Shown piece by piece: positions 1 through 11,146 of a DNA stretch of 64,000 nucleotides (positions within the stretch are counted from its first letter, which is position 1; each line of letters opens with the position of its first letter). The notes under the pieces are model-generated. The model searched no databases. It was not told the origin of the DNA and worked only from the letters and a program-made list of their open reading frames with translations. Where the stretch lies: positions 85,930 through 149,929 of the forward strand of contig JADNYV010000081.1 in the NCBI GenBank assembly GCA_015501055.1, in the 5' to 3' direction. Made by a program: the position numbers and the translations under genes. The stretch is from Mucidula mucida (lineage: Eukaryota > Basidiomycota > Agaricomycetes > Agaricales > Physalacriaceae).

Positions 1-376
1 ATTCACAGGTCGTCAGTATTTTTCTCATCTCAGTGCATATCGGCCGTCGAACTACGCACTATCATACACGCTCCGTCGCCGGCTCCCCATGGCAGCCGCA
101 CATAACTTGCGGTTGGTGATACCTAACCGCCGTGATTTACGCTGGATCCACGAAGTATCACGACAATGATCTACGATCATTGAGAGAGGGGAGCCGCGAG
201 TTCTTGGAATTGTTAGGATTAGAAACCATTACTTTCTTGGCGTGGTATATCAAAACAAACGGCATTCCCAAGCCACCGCGGATCGCAAGTCGGGTGGGCT
301 AGTCACCATTGGATGGAGTCTAGGAGCTAGCACGTACATGACCGTCGTTCATTAAGCGGTGCTCCTCGATAACAAA

Positions 377-624
377 TACTGTAGCGTTTCGACCGCAAAT
401 TCACATAACGGGTCACGGGGGTCTTTGAAGTGAAGCTATATATACATCATAATGGGTCACGGACCACTTTGGTCAGGCACGAGCCTCCAAATAAGGAAAT
501 TTCAGGTCCCGCTATAAGCGGAACTGTCCAAAAAAGGCAATTTAAGGGTCTGTGAAGCTGTTCGCTGTAACTTCAGACCATAATGGGTCACAGGCTGTGA
601 AGTTACGGTTGAAACGCTACAGTA
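377..624. mobile_element. TA-flanked MITE, copy 1 (Tc1/mariner-like)
   Basis: A 244-bp element (379-622) sits between TA dinucleotides. Its ends are inverted repeats beginning CTGTAGCGTTTCGACCG; with the next bases the match runs about 29 bp with two mismatches. It has no coding capacity. A second copy at 1756-2003 differs by only a handful of substitutions, so amplification was recent. TA target duplication and short inverted ends fit a non-autonomous Tc1/mariner-type (Stowaway-like) element. That superfamily assignment is inferred from the target site, because no transposase of this family is present. It lies about 20 bp upstream of the first ATG of the hydrolase fragment and may have separated it from its 5' part. 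Confidence 0.88.
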
Positions 625-645
625 GTACGCTCTAGGCCTCTCGCG

Positions 646-1403
646 ATGCTCGCCTATCCAGACCTCATTCCGAAGGAGCTGTACTCCGCCATTGAGCCCT
701 ACTACAAACAAATGATCTTCTACGGTACGTCTATACTCACTCTTCATCTCAATTCTTTTTGATTGCACTCTCAGACGCCCCGCACCTGGCCTTCGGATAC
801 GACCAGCCGCCGGAAGGCTATAACCCCTTTACTGACCCAGATCTCAAATTGCCTGAAGAAGTGTTCGCCAACTTCGGCGTCTGGGTCAGTTCGTACTATG
901 ACCATCCGGATCTTGCCTCGCGCACGCGCAAGGGACTGGATTTCAGCAAGCGTGGACCCAAAATTACGCTGGACAATATGACACCGGAGGATACAAAGGA
1001 CAACTTTGACGGGGATGCGGCTGGACGTATGGAGGTTCCTATGTATGTCGGCTGACATGTAGTCTTAGATGCGCCAACTGACAACCGGCGATCTTTAGGT
1101 ACTTCGTTTGTATACAGCCAACCCTTCGTACGCAAGCGCTGTGGGATGAAACGCTCGTGCAGAACGTTCTCCCCGAGCTGGAGACCGTGCATCAGTTCTG
1201 CACCGCGACGAACTGGTATTGTGTATGGGGCTTCTTCGAGAATGAGCGACTACTCAGGGAACATAACGCTGCGGGCCACAAGGTCCGCCAGATAAAGTTC
1301 ATCGAACTGCCGGGCGCGAACCACCACGACTGATTTATGTGTCACGCAGGTGCATTGGGATGACCCCAAAGCGTATATGGATGCCATTCTAAAAGGACTT
1401 TGA
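646..1403 (+). pseudogene. alpha/beta-hydrolase, C-terminal fragment (decayed)
   Basis: Exons with good splice sites encode a C-terminal hydrolase region. Exon 1 starts at 646 (MLAYPDLIPKELY), an intron follows at about 725-773, then an exon with DAPHLAFGYDQPPEGYNP, a second intron at about 1042-1098, and an exon ending near KFIELPGANHH. The GANH-HWDDP signature near the end matches the region around the catalytic histidine of fungal alpha/beta-hydrolases. The nucleophile GxSxG half is absent, so this is 5'-truncated, perhaps because of the MITE just upstream. The last intron, before HWDDPKAYMDAILKGL, has no GT donor and only about 27 bp remain, so the reading frame hits a stop. Broken gene; the substrate is unknown. 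Confidence 0.6.
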
Positions 1404-1755
1404 TTGTGAAGAGATGCTCGCTAGCACTCGGAGTTGTATAATGCCTAATATTCATTGAAAAATATTTCTTCGCCGCTCGGATCGAACACGACGTCAAGCT
1501 TTTAGGGAGTAGATTTTCTTAATGTCAGGTTTATCATATCACTCTGATCTTATGGAAGAGAAGAGCAAGTAACACGTGTTGGACACGGCGGGCTGACCGT
1601 TCAAGGCTGGAGATGTACGGATCTTCTCCGGAGAGCCGTTTCCAATGAAGGAATTCATAGCAGGCAGCTTACGGCTCCTAAAACAAATCGCCTTGACACC
1701 GTGCAAACGGATAGAACATCCGAACTCATACTCATACTCATACTCGACACGGCAG

Positions 1756-2003
1756 TACTGTAGCGTTTCGACCGCAAATTCACATAAAGGGTCACGGGGG
1801 TCTTTGAAGTGAAGCTATATATACATCATAACGGGTCACGGACCACTTTGGTCAGGCACGAGCCTCCAAATAAGGAAATTTCAGGTCCCGCTATAAGCGG
1901 AACTGTCCAAAAAAGGCAATTTAAGGGTCTGTGAAGCTGTTTGCTGTAACTTCAGACCATAATGGGTCACAGGCTGTGAAGTTACGGTCGAAACGCTACA
2001 GTA
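1756..2003. mobile_element. TA-flanked MITE, copy 2, with its empty site at about 52258
   Basis: Same 244-bp element as 377-624 (body 1758-2001), flanked by TA. The flanks read GGCAG-TA on one side and TA-TACACCG on the other. The right arm of the inverted duplication has the uninterrupted sequence (reverse complement of about 52250-52265, GGCAGTATACACCG) with a single TA. This proves both the exact borders and the TA duplication. It also dates the insertion after the arms separated, or implies precise loss from the right arm. Confidence 0.93.
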
Positions 2004-2606
2004 TACACCGACGCGAGCGCAAGGATCAATCGCCAAAAAGAAAGCATTTTCAAATGATAGACTCACTAACCGCCAAGGGAATGCGCCCGCTGGACCTATT
2101 GTGAGTATGAGTAGATTCTTCAAGGATGAAAAGGTAAGTACAAAAAATGAACCTTTCATGAGCGCGCGGAGCAAGGTCTGGAAGAGAGGAAGCGGGCGCA
2201 AGAAATTGTCGCGAAGAGTGAGAGCCAGCGCGTCCTGAAAGTAGCAGGTCATTCTTCCACGACCAAAGGAAGTTGGCCAATGTAACCCGCACGTCATCGC
2301 TATGTACTACTCTTCTCCTTACCATTTCACGCTGCCCTCTCTGACTTCTGTAACCCAAAGCTCTTTATGAACACCATACCGCGCTTGGCCTAGACCTGTA
2401 AGGAGTATCGACGCTCTACTCCAAGACAATATTGCCAGTCCAGTCCCCGAAGCCCGTAACCCCTCATCAAACCCAGGCTTCGACGAGCTTGGCTGGCACA
2501 TCATCAAGCCAAACTTGCAACCAAATGTCACCTCTTTCACCGCTCCGCGTGCGTATCCACGCGACCGTTTGCCAGAAACGTACTTCGGGGCACTCCAGGA
2601 CCTGAG

Positions 2607-3192
2607 CGACCCAGATGTTTCATTCTCAACATCGCCCGTCAATGGCATATATGGCTCCATGCAGATTGAACGTTGCACGTAGAACAAGATTCATAGTGAT
2701 CTGCTGGCTCTGGCTTCAAGCCAGGCCAGCCGTGGGCCAGCCATGTTTGAGCCAGAGCCAGGCCGGGCCGTGACGACGGCTTGACAGAGCCCACGGCCTG
2801 GCTTCCCATTTCGCGGGCCGTAAGGCAGCCTTCAGGCCATGCCATTGGTGGTGTGCCCTATCGGTCAAATTTTGAGGTGTGTAGAGTAGTCGAAAACCTG
2901 TTGAGACAACCTTTTATCATTTGTAGTCTTTCCCTGCATCCAGGGTGCTCATAACAGTCGGACCTTTTGACTGGTCAGGTAGTATTTATATGATGACACT
3001 AACATTTGCCTGCAGACTCTCGACTGTTGTACTGCCAGACAATAGGAAGAACAGTTCTTGATTGAAGACTAGAGCTTACCCGTGTCATATGCACCTCAAT
3101 ACAACAAAATCTGGCCGCGCGCCTCATCTCGCCACATCCCGCCATATCCCGCCCCAAGCCGTGGCTCAGGTCAGAGCCAGGCCAGTTCGCCA
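2607..3192. other. Left-arm-only patch with GC-rich GGCC/GGCTCTGGC motifs
   Basis: Homology with the right arm stops at 3192 (after CCTATTATGG in the arm's orientation) and resumes at 2607. The right arm has a different stretch of about 680 bp at 50957-51636. Here, clusters of GGCTCTGGC, GCCAGGCC and GGGCCAGCC occur at both edges (about 2703-2840 and 3110-3185), partly in inverted orientation. This resembles the termini of a small DNA transposon, but no clean target duplication is visible. No gene is seen. Confidence 0.4.
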
Positions 3193-3414
3193 TAATAGGC
3201 TCCCGACCGAGCGCGACTTTCAGACGCGCAATCCGCCTGTAACGCCGTGCTTCTGTGATGATATTGTATCGATTGCTTTCTCGATACCAGCAAACAGATT
3301 TCTATACTGCGGTAAACAACCTTAAAGCGGCGAGGTCGAAGTTCTCCAGAGTCCTTGATTGAGGACAGGACACGGGAGCCGTGAAGAACGCGGTCAAAGT
3401 GGCTTCATTTTGTG

Positions 3415-4413
3415 CTAGATGCACATCGAGTCTTTACGAACTGTGGTTCGCAAGCAGGAGCGCCTGGGATCATCTCTCCAATGTTCCGCGAAATACGCCG
3501 TGCTCCAGAAGATGTAGTATTTCCCCGCGAGGTTACGGCCTATACACACAACGTATGGACGGCGGTCATAAAGAGAAGACACAGACAAGGGCTGATTGCG
3601 CATAGTATGTACGTACAATGAAGAGTCCAAGGGATATGAAAAGATGGAGCAAAGACTGTAAGTGTTTAGCGACTTGGTTTCTTCCGACGCATCAAAGACT
3701 ACGTCCTTGACGTCGAGATCGTAAACGGGAGGATTGTCGACGGGTTTCCCAGCATCAACAAAGTAGTAGTCGACGACACGAGTTTGTCGGCGGCGGGTAA
3801 AGGCGCGGCAGGAGAGTAGACCGACGAGGAAGAAGAACCGGAGGATGACGCCAATTCCGCAGCCTGGAGACTATTAGACATGAATATACACACCACTCGC
3901 GAGGAGACACACCGAAAACAAAAGCGACTGCACGACCTTCCCAAGGCCCGAGGGCCATAATCGCTTTGTGTAGACGATCCACGACGGGCGTATGATGAGG
4001 AGGATTTACGAACTCGATCCTATCGCCACCCTTTGTGTGGCCCATCATGGTGGCAGCATCGAACAAGATGTGGATGGAAGGAGCGCTGACGTTCAAAGCG
4101 GGAGCAACGTCGACGGTGGAGATGAGATCCAGTCCAAAAGCCTGACGGAAAGCGTTAGCGATTGATATGGCGCTGTTGTGGGCTGGGCAAGGACGCCGCA
4201 TTTCGCGATTAACGGTCCCGGGGACCATGCCTGACGCGAACGAGGGTGGAGGGAGTGCCTCGTTGTACTGGTTAGGTTCGGAAAGAATGACTAAGCGCGT
4301 TGGCGCGGCACTGGCTGAAATCGAGTTAATATCTCGGACATGGCAAGGCAGCAAGGCACGTTACCTAAGGCCGCTACGAGGAGGGCAGTGAATAACCCAA
4401 TGGAGAGCTTCAT
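3415..4413 (-). CDS. Small secreted/single-pass membrane protein (left-arm copy)
   Basis: Exon 1 begins at 4413 and encodes a signal peptide (MKLSIGLFTALLVAAL). A short intron follows at about 4315-4364, then an ectodomain starting SAAPTRLVILSEPNQYN. It leads into GPWEGRAVAFVF; a second intron splits this from GCGIGVILRFFFLVGLLS, a single membrane span, followed by a short basic-to-acidic tail. From memory, the GPWEGRAVAF..GCGIGV(I/L)LR segment recurs in basidiomycete-only hypothetical proteins of unknown function. The third copy (22381-22778) stops right after the tail (EETQ-stop); here that stop is a sense codon, so the frame runs on for about 85 codons. It is divergent from the laccase pseudogene at 4867 with about 450 bp between starts. 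Confidence 0.7.
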
Positions 4414-4803
4414 TATGGGCGGGTGTCTGATTGGAAATGGTCAAGGGTATCAGTAAGTAGATGGGTAGTCGTGGTTAAGTCAAAGCAATATTGCGCATCA
4501 CCATGTGCCGGATATTGAAACTCCGTCAAGCCAAGGTCGTTGGTTGAACGACTTCCTGCTTCTGCCTCTTCCCATGTCGAACATTTGCTGCAGCTACGCG
4601 TCCATTGCCTCGAAAACTAAGCCTCAAATAGCGATATCACTATCCAGTACGTAGACGAAATTTATAGTTTCAATTCGCGGATATCGTCCGCTTTACGTTG
4701 AGTTGTTCTCTTTTTAATGCCTCAAAGACCTCCACGCTGTCATGCTATCCTTTTACGGTACTCCCACGCCGCGTCTTCGCGATCCTCGGCGCGTCTTGTG
4801 CAG

Positions 4804-4810
4804 TATAAAA
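4804..4810 (+). promoter_or_regulatory. TATA box of the left laccase pseudogene
   Basis: TATAAAA lies 57 bp upstream of the ATG at 4867. The same box is found at the same place upstream of the other two laccase copies (49350-49356 and 58318-58324, minus strand), so the promoter was copied with the gene. Confidence 0.7.
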
Positions 4811-4866
4811 CACTGCCGATGAGGACCACGATCCTCGTTTCTTCATCCATACACATTCCTTACACG

Positions 4867-5926
4867 ATGATCCAACTGAAACACTCTCTCCTATCTTTGG
4901 TCCTCCTCGCTGTATCGGGCGTCGCTCAGAGTGTGATAGGCCCGGTCGGAGACATGGTCATCACTGACCAGACCGTCGCTCCCGATGGATTCAGTCGTCT
5001 TGGTGCTGTCGCGAATGGTATTGCACATGCGACAGGACAATCATTGAAGTTGATGGTGTCAACCACGAACCGTTGACAGTCGATCAAATTCACATCTTTG
5101 CCGGTAAGCGTCGCGTCCATTATTGGTTACGAATCCATACTTCCGCGTTTTCTGTAGGCCAGCGCTACTCGTTTGTGGTAAGTCTGTGCTCGAGACCTCC
5201 GGCACCATTTGACCGCTATCCTCATCTAGCTGAATGCCAACCAAGATGAAGATAACTGCTGTAAGTTTACCTCGTAGTATTTCTGGGCTGTGTAACTTAT
5301 ACTCCTTAGGGATTCGCGCCAGTCCCAGTATCGGTGACGGTGGTTTTGACGACGGAATCAACTCTGCTATCCTTCGCTATACAAACGCAGACGACGCTGA
5401 ACCGATCACTCGGAGTGACACCAGTACTGCACATCTCCTGGAACAAAACCTCGTTGTGAGTATGACAAACTTTCGGTATCGAACTTGTCTGACATACTGT
5501 ATGATGGCAGCCTCTTGAGAATCCCGGAGCAGTAAGTCGCGAAGCTTCCGCGTCGCTATGTCGTGAACATCGGGACTACGGGAGACAACGTTACCATTCG
5601 CTTTACCACCGATAACGCTGGACCGTGGTTCCTGCATTGGTTGGTCCGAGAGCCTTGGTGTATTCCCTAGACTAACTGTTACCATATTGATTGGCATCTC
5701 GAAGCGTAAGTACTTGACCGTCTTTTCGATATAGAACACTAAACATCCGTCCTAGTGGCCTGGCGGCTATCTTCCCCGAAGGCGTTGACTCCTGGACGAC
5801 CGCTATCGACCCTGCCGGTGACACATTGTTCGCCATCCATCCAACGCATTTGTTTCTGAGATTTCTGTAGACCAATGGGACCAACTGTGCCCAATCTACG
5901 ATGCGCTACCCGAAGAAGATTTGTAA
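4867..5926 (+). pseudogene. Laccase pseudogene, left-arm copy
   Basis: Starts with a laccase signal peptide ([16 protein letters not shown]) and the mature N-terminus ([20 protein letters not shown]). By comparison with the near-complete copy at 55650-58245 it has lost two blocks. One joins NGIA directly to the exon coding [18 protein letters not shown], removing the copper motifs HWHG and WWHSH. The other, just after ENPGA at the GAAGCTT site, removes HPFHLHG. The intron before IDWHLEA has also lost its 3' splice site through a 6-bp deletion. It therefore cannot make a multicopper oxidase. The right-arm copy (48238-49293) has the same lesions, so the gene was already dead when the arms formed. 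Confidence 0.93.
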
Positions 5927-6335
5927 AACATTGAATGGTCCCTCTCTTACAATCCCTTTCTTTCGAATTACTTTCATTCTTACTCAGACTCGATGGGACT
6001 GTTATATTTATGTGCAGAGTGTTGTACATGAAAATTCAACTTAAATCTCGCAGGCTAGATGTGCCACAGCCCTTTGAACGTGATGTACTTGTGTGTGTCT
6101 GCAAACTCATGTTGAATGGTTTCTTGGCGTTGTGCGGTGCATCTCTGAATCGCTCCTCAATCGTGCGGTTGTGTTCGAATTTGCGATCCCTTATTATGAC
6201 TCCTACTCAATGGGAGATCATGAATCTCAGGCGTAGACAAGAGAGGCGCTGGCGGTGAGCTTGAAACACAGAACATAGGTAAAATGGAGATCACATTATT
6301 TTTAACGTATCCTGAGTTCCAACATACATGCTAAA

Positions 6336-8887
6336 TTACAAGGGCGGGGGCGCGGAGAAGCCGAGCTTGCGGCGTCGCACATCCAGAGGTTGGCCATCAA
6401 AGTGGCGCATGTACGGGTAAAAGGTCCAATAAGTAACTGCCCCTCCGAGTGTCTCGTCGTCGACCTTCTCCGGCTCTTCCACGACTGGTGCCTGCACAAG
6501 ACCAGCCTCTACAGCATACAACATCTCTTCATCCATCTGGAAAGACGGGATGGGAGCCTGCGCCTGCGCCTTCTTCACGAAACCTTCGCGAAGTTCACTC
6601 TGAAGGCAGAGGACCCAGGGCTCAAAATGGTTGAGTCCAGGGGAAATTTGGGAGGCAATAAATGTCGCATTGGTCGCAAGGAAGAAGTCGGTTTTCGTCT
6701 TTTTTAGGTCCGTCCAAGACTTTGTCCAGTCGAACCAATCATCGAAAGGTGGCTTTGCGCGCATCACATAGTGGTCACCCTTAAATTCGTAGCGGCAAAC
6801 GAACATGACGAGCACATAAAACAGTGATTCCAGGTCATGCCGGTAGAGATGACGGACTTGGGACTTATGGGGGTCTTGAAGGTCAATGGCCATGAAGGGA
6901 GGCGTTCCGGTGCGCCGAAGCGATGTACTGCTGCTTTCCCCTTCGATTTGGGAAAGCAAGGATGCGAGATCAAGGTCATTCGGAACCCCATAGACATTTG
7001 CGTCCTTATCCTTGCGGAACATGATATTGGACTGGCTCAAATCGCGGTGGAGGATTTTCGGAACCTCGTAGAGCCAATTGTGAGCTACAGAGCCGTTAGA
7101 ATAGATTCGGAAGGGGCGTGTGAAGCTTACTTTGAAGGACGTCAAGAAAAACTTGGGCTACCTCGCGTGGGCTGGTCAAGCAGGTGATCGGATGCAGTCG
7201 TTCGGACACGGTGATTCGAAGACAGCGGTCCTCGTAGTGGTATTTCTGCTTGTCCGCGTACTCTGCGTCATTAAGAAAGTCCCGCATGCGGGCTTGAACA
7301 GAGTCCGCGCCAATGTCGACGTCTTCGGAAGCAATTATGTTCGGCAGGTGCTTGAGGACCCAGGCATGTTTCTCGTCCGATTCGGCACACTGTCGCGCTC
7401 TTTGGACAAGGTCCGTCTCTGAGACACGTGTCTTGGCTGGACAACTGAACTTCACAACAACATGCTCATCGCCGGTTGAACGTATGGCTTCAACAACACA
7501 TGTGGTGCGACCGATCAGACCTGGCTGACGGAAGATGATATCCTTGAGCGTGTACTCCTCGCCCGCAATTGTCATCTTCACATCATAGAACATTTTGTGC
7601 CAGGTCTTGGTACCACCATCGTCCACACCTTTCGCAGCCGATTCGAAGGTCCTGCACAGTGCCAACGAATCGTTAACGATGTTTCGAAGCCCAAGGTCCT
7701 CGGGACTGAGGCGGCGCAGACCGTACACCATCAAAATGAAGAGGTTCTGTCCTTGCTCTGTCAAGAGGTCGACAGCGGTGGAAACGGCGATTACACTCCG
7801 GTCAAAGTACTCGAATTGGATACGGTCCCGGTCGAACAAGGTGAGTATACTGTGGGAACGGAGAATGACATTGGAAAGATGTTCCATGGCATATCGCGCG
7901 CATTGCGCCTGAGCACAGAATTGAGTCTTTGTATCCGCCTTCCGACTGACGCTCAAGGTCTCGCCTGACTGGCGGCTGATCTTCAGGTCCGAATCTCTGT
8001 CATCCGTATCGTCGTCCTGGCGAGCTCGCTTCCCGGGTTTGCTGTTTGTACCGTCGGACGCGGCAGGACTGGCTTGACCGGAATCTGGCGCGCTTGCCTG
8101 ATTGCCTTTGCGGCGGGGGCGCAGTCCTTGAAGCGGGTCGCGTCCTGAAATCGATGAATAAGAAGAAAATCAAGTGCAAAAAACTTTGACTATACCTTCA
8201 TGTATAACCCGAAAGTCGTTGTTGCCGCGGCATAGGGTCAGGTCGGTGTCTTTCACCTCGACGCAATGGACGATGTTATAGAAGGCCAGCTTCTTCTTGT
8301 CGACAGTGAAGGTGTCAAACAGTGCTCTGATGTCGGGGGACTGGTCTTTAATGACAGCATCGACGAGGTGCGTGGGATGGTTCTGGGAAAAAGCCAATTT
8401 TAAGGCCTTGCGACTGTGATCATCCGGGAGAGGATCATGTTCGTCGAGAAGCGTCAGGACGGCGGTGTACAGGGATACAATGAAGGGATAAAGGCGCTCC
8501 TCTAGACCGCGACCTTTGGCACTATCGAGAAATCTCGTCAAGGCGTTTTGGAAGTTGGCGTCGCCAGTGATGGCCGTCAATGCAGCGGAGCGCGAGGAGT
8601 TGTTCTCCGAGTCGGCAGACTGTCGAAAGACTAGCTCAATGAACTTCTCTGTGTCCATGAAAACACGATTGTTCCGCAGATCGTGCTGGATGTGGGCGTC
8701 GTAGTCTGTCCTGTGGTACGGGCCCTTGCTCCCTAACTCCTTGTCGTCATCGTAGGAGGAGAGGATACCAGAGCCGAAGCCCTGTGGAGTAGTGAGATGA
8801 GTAGTGAGATGAATAGGACAGGGGTTCGCCACTGGGCGAGTCGGCGTCCGAGGGTGATTATCAGGATCGTCAGCGTGAACATCCATT
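6336..8887 (-). CDS. FunK1-type fungal protein kinase A (mosaic)
   Basis: Predicted intracellular serine/threonine-type kinase of the fungal FunK1 family (Pfam Pkinase_fungal), known to be expanded in multicellular mushrooms. Three exons read open to the stop at 6336, with introns at about 8155-8200 and 7085-7130. Visible motifs are HVVVKFSCPAKTR (beta-3 lysine), the catalytic loop LHRDLSQSNIMF, and GVPNDLDLA in place of the usual DFG. I chose the Met at 8887 (MDVHADDP) because a TATA box at 8978-8984 leaves too little room for the upstream Met at 8961. The 3' part, below about 7805, belongs to the inverted duplication and is nearly identical to the kinase at 45467-47828. The N-terminal part is a clearly different homologue, so the gene is chimeric. 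Substrate unknown. Confidence 0.85.
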
Positions 8888-8977
8888 GCTGAGGGGATTG
8901 GTGGAGACGTTGTTAAAAGGAAGAGAGAATGCTGAAGCAGATATAGAAGATGGAGATCCATGTTAGAAAGTCCTGGC

Positions 8978-8984
8978 TTTTATA
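8978..8984 (-). promoter_or_regulatory. TATA box of kinase A
   Basis: TATAAAA on the minus strand, 91 bp upstream of the Met at 8887 and only about 17 bp from the upstream Met at 8961. The spacing favours the downstream start. Confidence 0.5.
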
Positions 8985-8999
8985 GTCGGAGGGGGACGA

Positions 9000-11140
9000 T
9001 GATGGGCGTTTATTGTCTACACGTGTGCTTCCTTTTTAGATGAATTGTTTTGTCACAATGGTCACAGCGCTAGGCGAGGCAGTACAGTCCCTTGTTCTAG
9101 CGCAATAATACTCCCGGGGTCTGCCTTCTACTGACACGCTCCTCATGGTTTTCACGCTGCATCAGAGTGCGCAGTCGTGAGAGCTGTATACGTGGCCGCA
9201 AGCCCTGTCATGGCTAATATAAACCCAGGTAAGATTGAACAGGATTGAGGGAAAAGAAGCTGATTTTGACGATAACGGCGCTTAACAGCCTGTCATGTTT
9301 CTTCTCTTGCAGTGTTCGAGGTCTTCCGGGGCTCTCTCCGCATCGGATCCTGCTCAGCATCCCTTTGTTCCTCCTTCGCCTCCATTTTCACACAGGGAAA
9401 CCCTGTCCGAGTCGCAGATCTCGAATTGTCCGCGCCTCAGTCATGCCATTTCAGAACTTCATGCTGTAGACAACGTCGTTGATAGCCGGAAACCTACCAT
9501 GCGTTCACTTGAGCGCCTGGGCTGTCGATGGACGATAGTCAGTGGCTTCCACCTGTCCATTGCTGTGCTCTTGCACATTGCTAACGCGCGGGGGAGTTCC
9601 GACATGCACTGTCGAGACGGATGGGATATGGCCCAGCTGGGAGTATAATCGCCTTCCGCATGTTACTTCTTTAAGCGCCCTTATTGTTCAGAGCCTACAG
9701 TCCGGAGTACACACAAAAATGTTGCACGGTTATAACAAGGAGAGAACCAAATAAGACCGGACCTTGAAGTAGCCTCAGTGGGTCGTTGCTTCGCCGAATT
9801 AATTGTAGTGGCGGCTAGAGCCGGGAAGTTGTGCTGTTTATGTGTTGTCTAGATCGGTGTCAAGCACCATTGGAGGACAATAGCAGAACGGGAACAAGGT
9901 AGGAAGCAGTCATAGAATCATTGAGACGACGATTGTAGTAGATGAGAACATTAGAATTTCCAGAGTTGAGGAAAATAGATTCAGTGAATAAGAGATCTTA
10001 TTTACCCAACTACAGAGCATTTCAGCCGCTATTTGACAGAGAGAGGGACATATTCTTAGGAATAGAAGAAATGTGTTCAATGTTGGATCTTTCTCGAGCC
10101 GCCAAGTTTATCTTCATACATAGAGCAGGGCGCTGGGGCGTCGGAGTGTGAGTCACGAGTAAACAAGTGAAAGGAAGCCCTTATCTCCTTCTCTGCTTCG
10201 TTGTGAGATGTGGTTCGTTGTTGCAGGCACGATATCCATGAAGAAACAAAGTCAAACATAATTGTCAGGCGCAAGTTGCATTCGGCTGATGCCCGGCATT
10301 TCTCAGCTTCGAGCATGGGCCGTGTAAGAAGACAGAAACCAGGACTAACCGGGACATCGCATGCACGGGAAAACCTATAATCGTAAACCCAAGGAAGCAG
10401 AGATGCTTTCCATGTATTGGCATGTTCCCTGGTCTTCTTCTTTGCTTCCTTTACTGTGCCTCTTCTTCCTGCTTTCATTGTCTTTGGTTGGGGCTTGATT
10501 CCAGAGGAGTCTCGCTAACGGTAGCACACTTGGATGATGAGCGATGCTGGGGTACTCTGCATGATGGAGGCATGAAGATGAAAGGCAATTTGTAGTTGAA
10601 GCGGAGCTGTCAAACTGTTAACGCCACAATCGGGAACTGCCGAACACTGTATCTGCCTATTAACACCACAGGGTGACGCTCTATCTTTGCAAGAGATTGG
10701 TACTCAATAGAGGGTATGCTTTGGGGAACACATCTGAGAAAAACAGGCTATGAACATTAATATGACATGACAAACACACTCGCGAGCGTCTACGCGGGTG
10801 AAAGGAGACATAGCTTGTGCGGTGAATTCGGTAAAGCAATCAAAGATGAAGGAGCCAGTGTCAATAACCTGGTGTCTGCATTAACATCAGTCAGAGAAAA
10901 GAGACATTGGACCTCACCATCATACCCGCAGCTTACATGGACGCATGGTGTAAAGAACAATCTTGTCTTGTTGCGCGCACCTGAGCAAATATCACGAAGC
11001 ACATTGTCCATTACCAAAGACAGAAATTCATGTCATAATCGCTGTACTATAGTGTCCAACATCTGGAGCATTTGTAGCGCCAGACAAGTAGCGGCTGCGG
11101 GTTTTATAGCATGCCTGACCGTGAATGAGAACCAATACTA
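9000..11140. other. Intergenic stretch without a supportable gene
   Basis: Only short open frames without recognisable domains or consistent splice signals are seen on either strand. The longest are about 117 codons at 9295-9648 (plus) and 133 codons at 10077-10478 (minus). No inverted ends or target duplications were noticed. Confidence 0.4.
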
Positions 11141-11146
11141 TCAGGA

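Larger units (their letters stand above)
1633..7805. repeat. Left arm of the large inverted duplication
   Basis: This stretch matches, in reverse complement, 46361-52390. Paired landmarks include the kinase 3' half (6336-7805 with 46361-47828), the laccase pseudogene (4867-5926 with 48238-49293), the membrane-protein gene (3415-4413 with 49747-50625) and an outer non-coding stretch (1633-2606 with 51637-52390). Two interruptions are seen: a MITE present only here (1756-2003), and a non-homologous patch (2607-3192 against 50957-51636). The inner edge falls inside a kinase coding region and the outer edge near 1633. Identity looks very high by eye; an exact figure needs an alignment. Confidence 0.92.
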
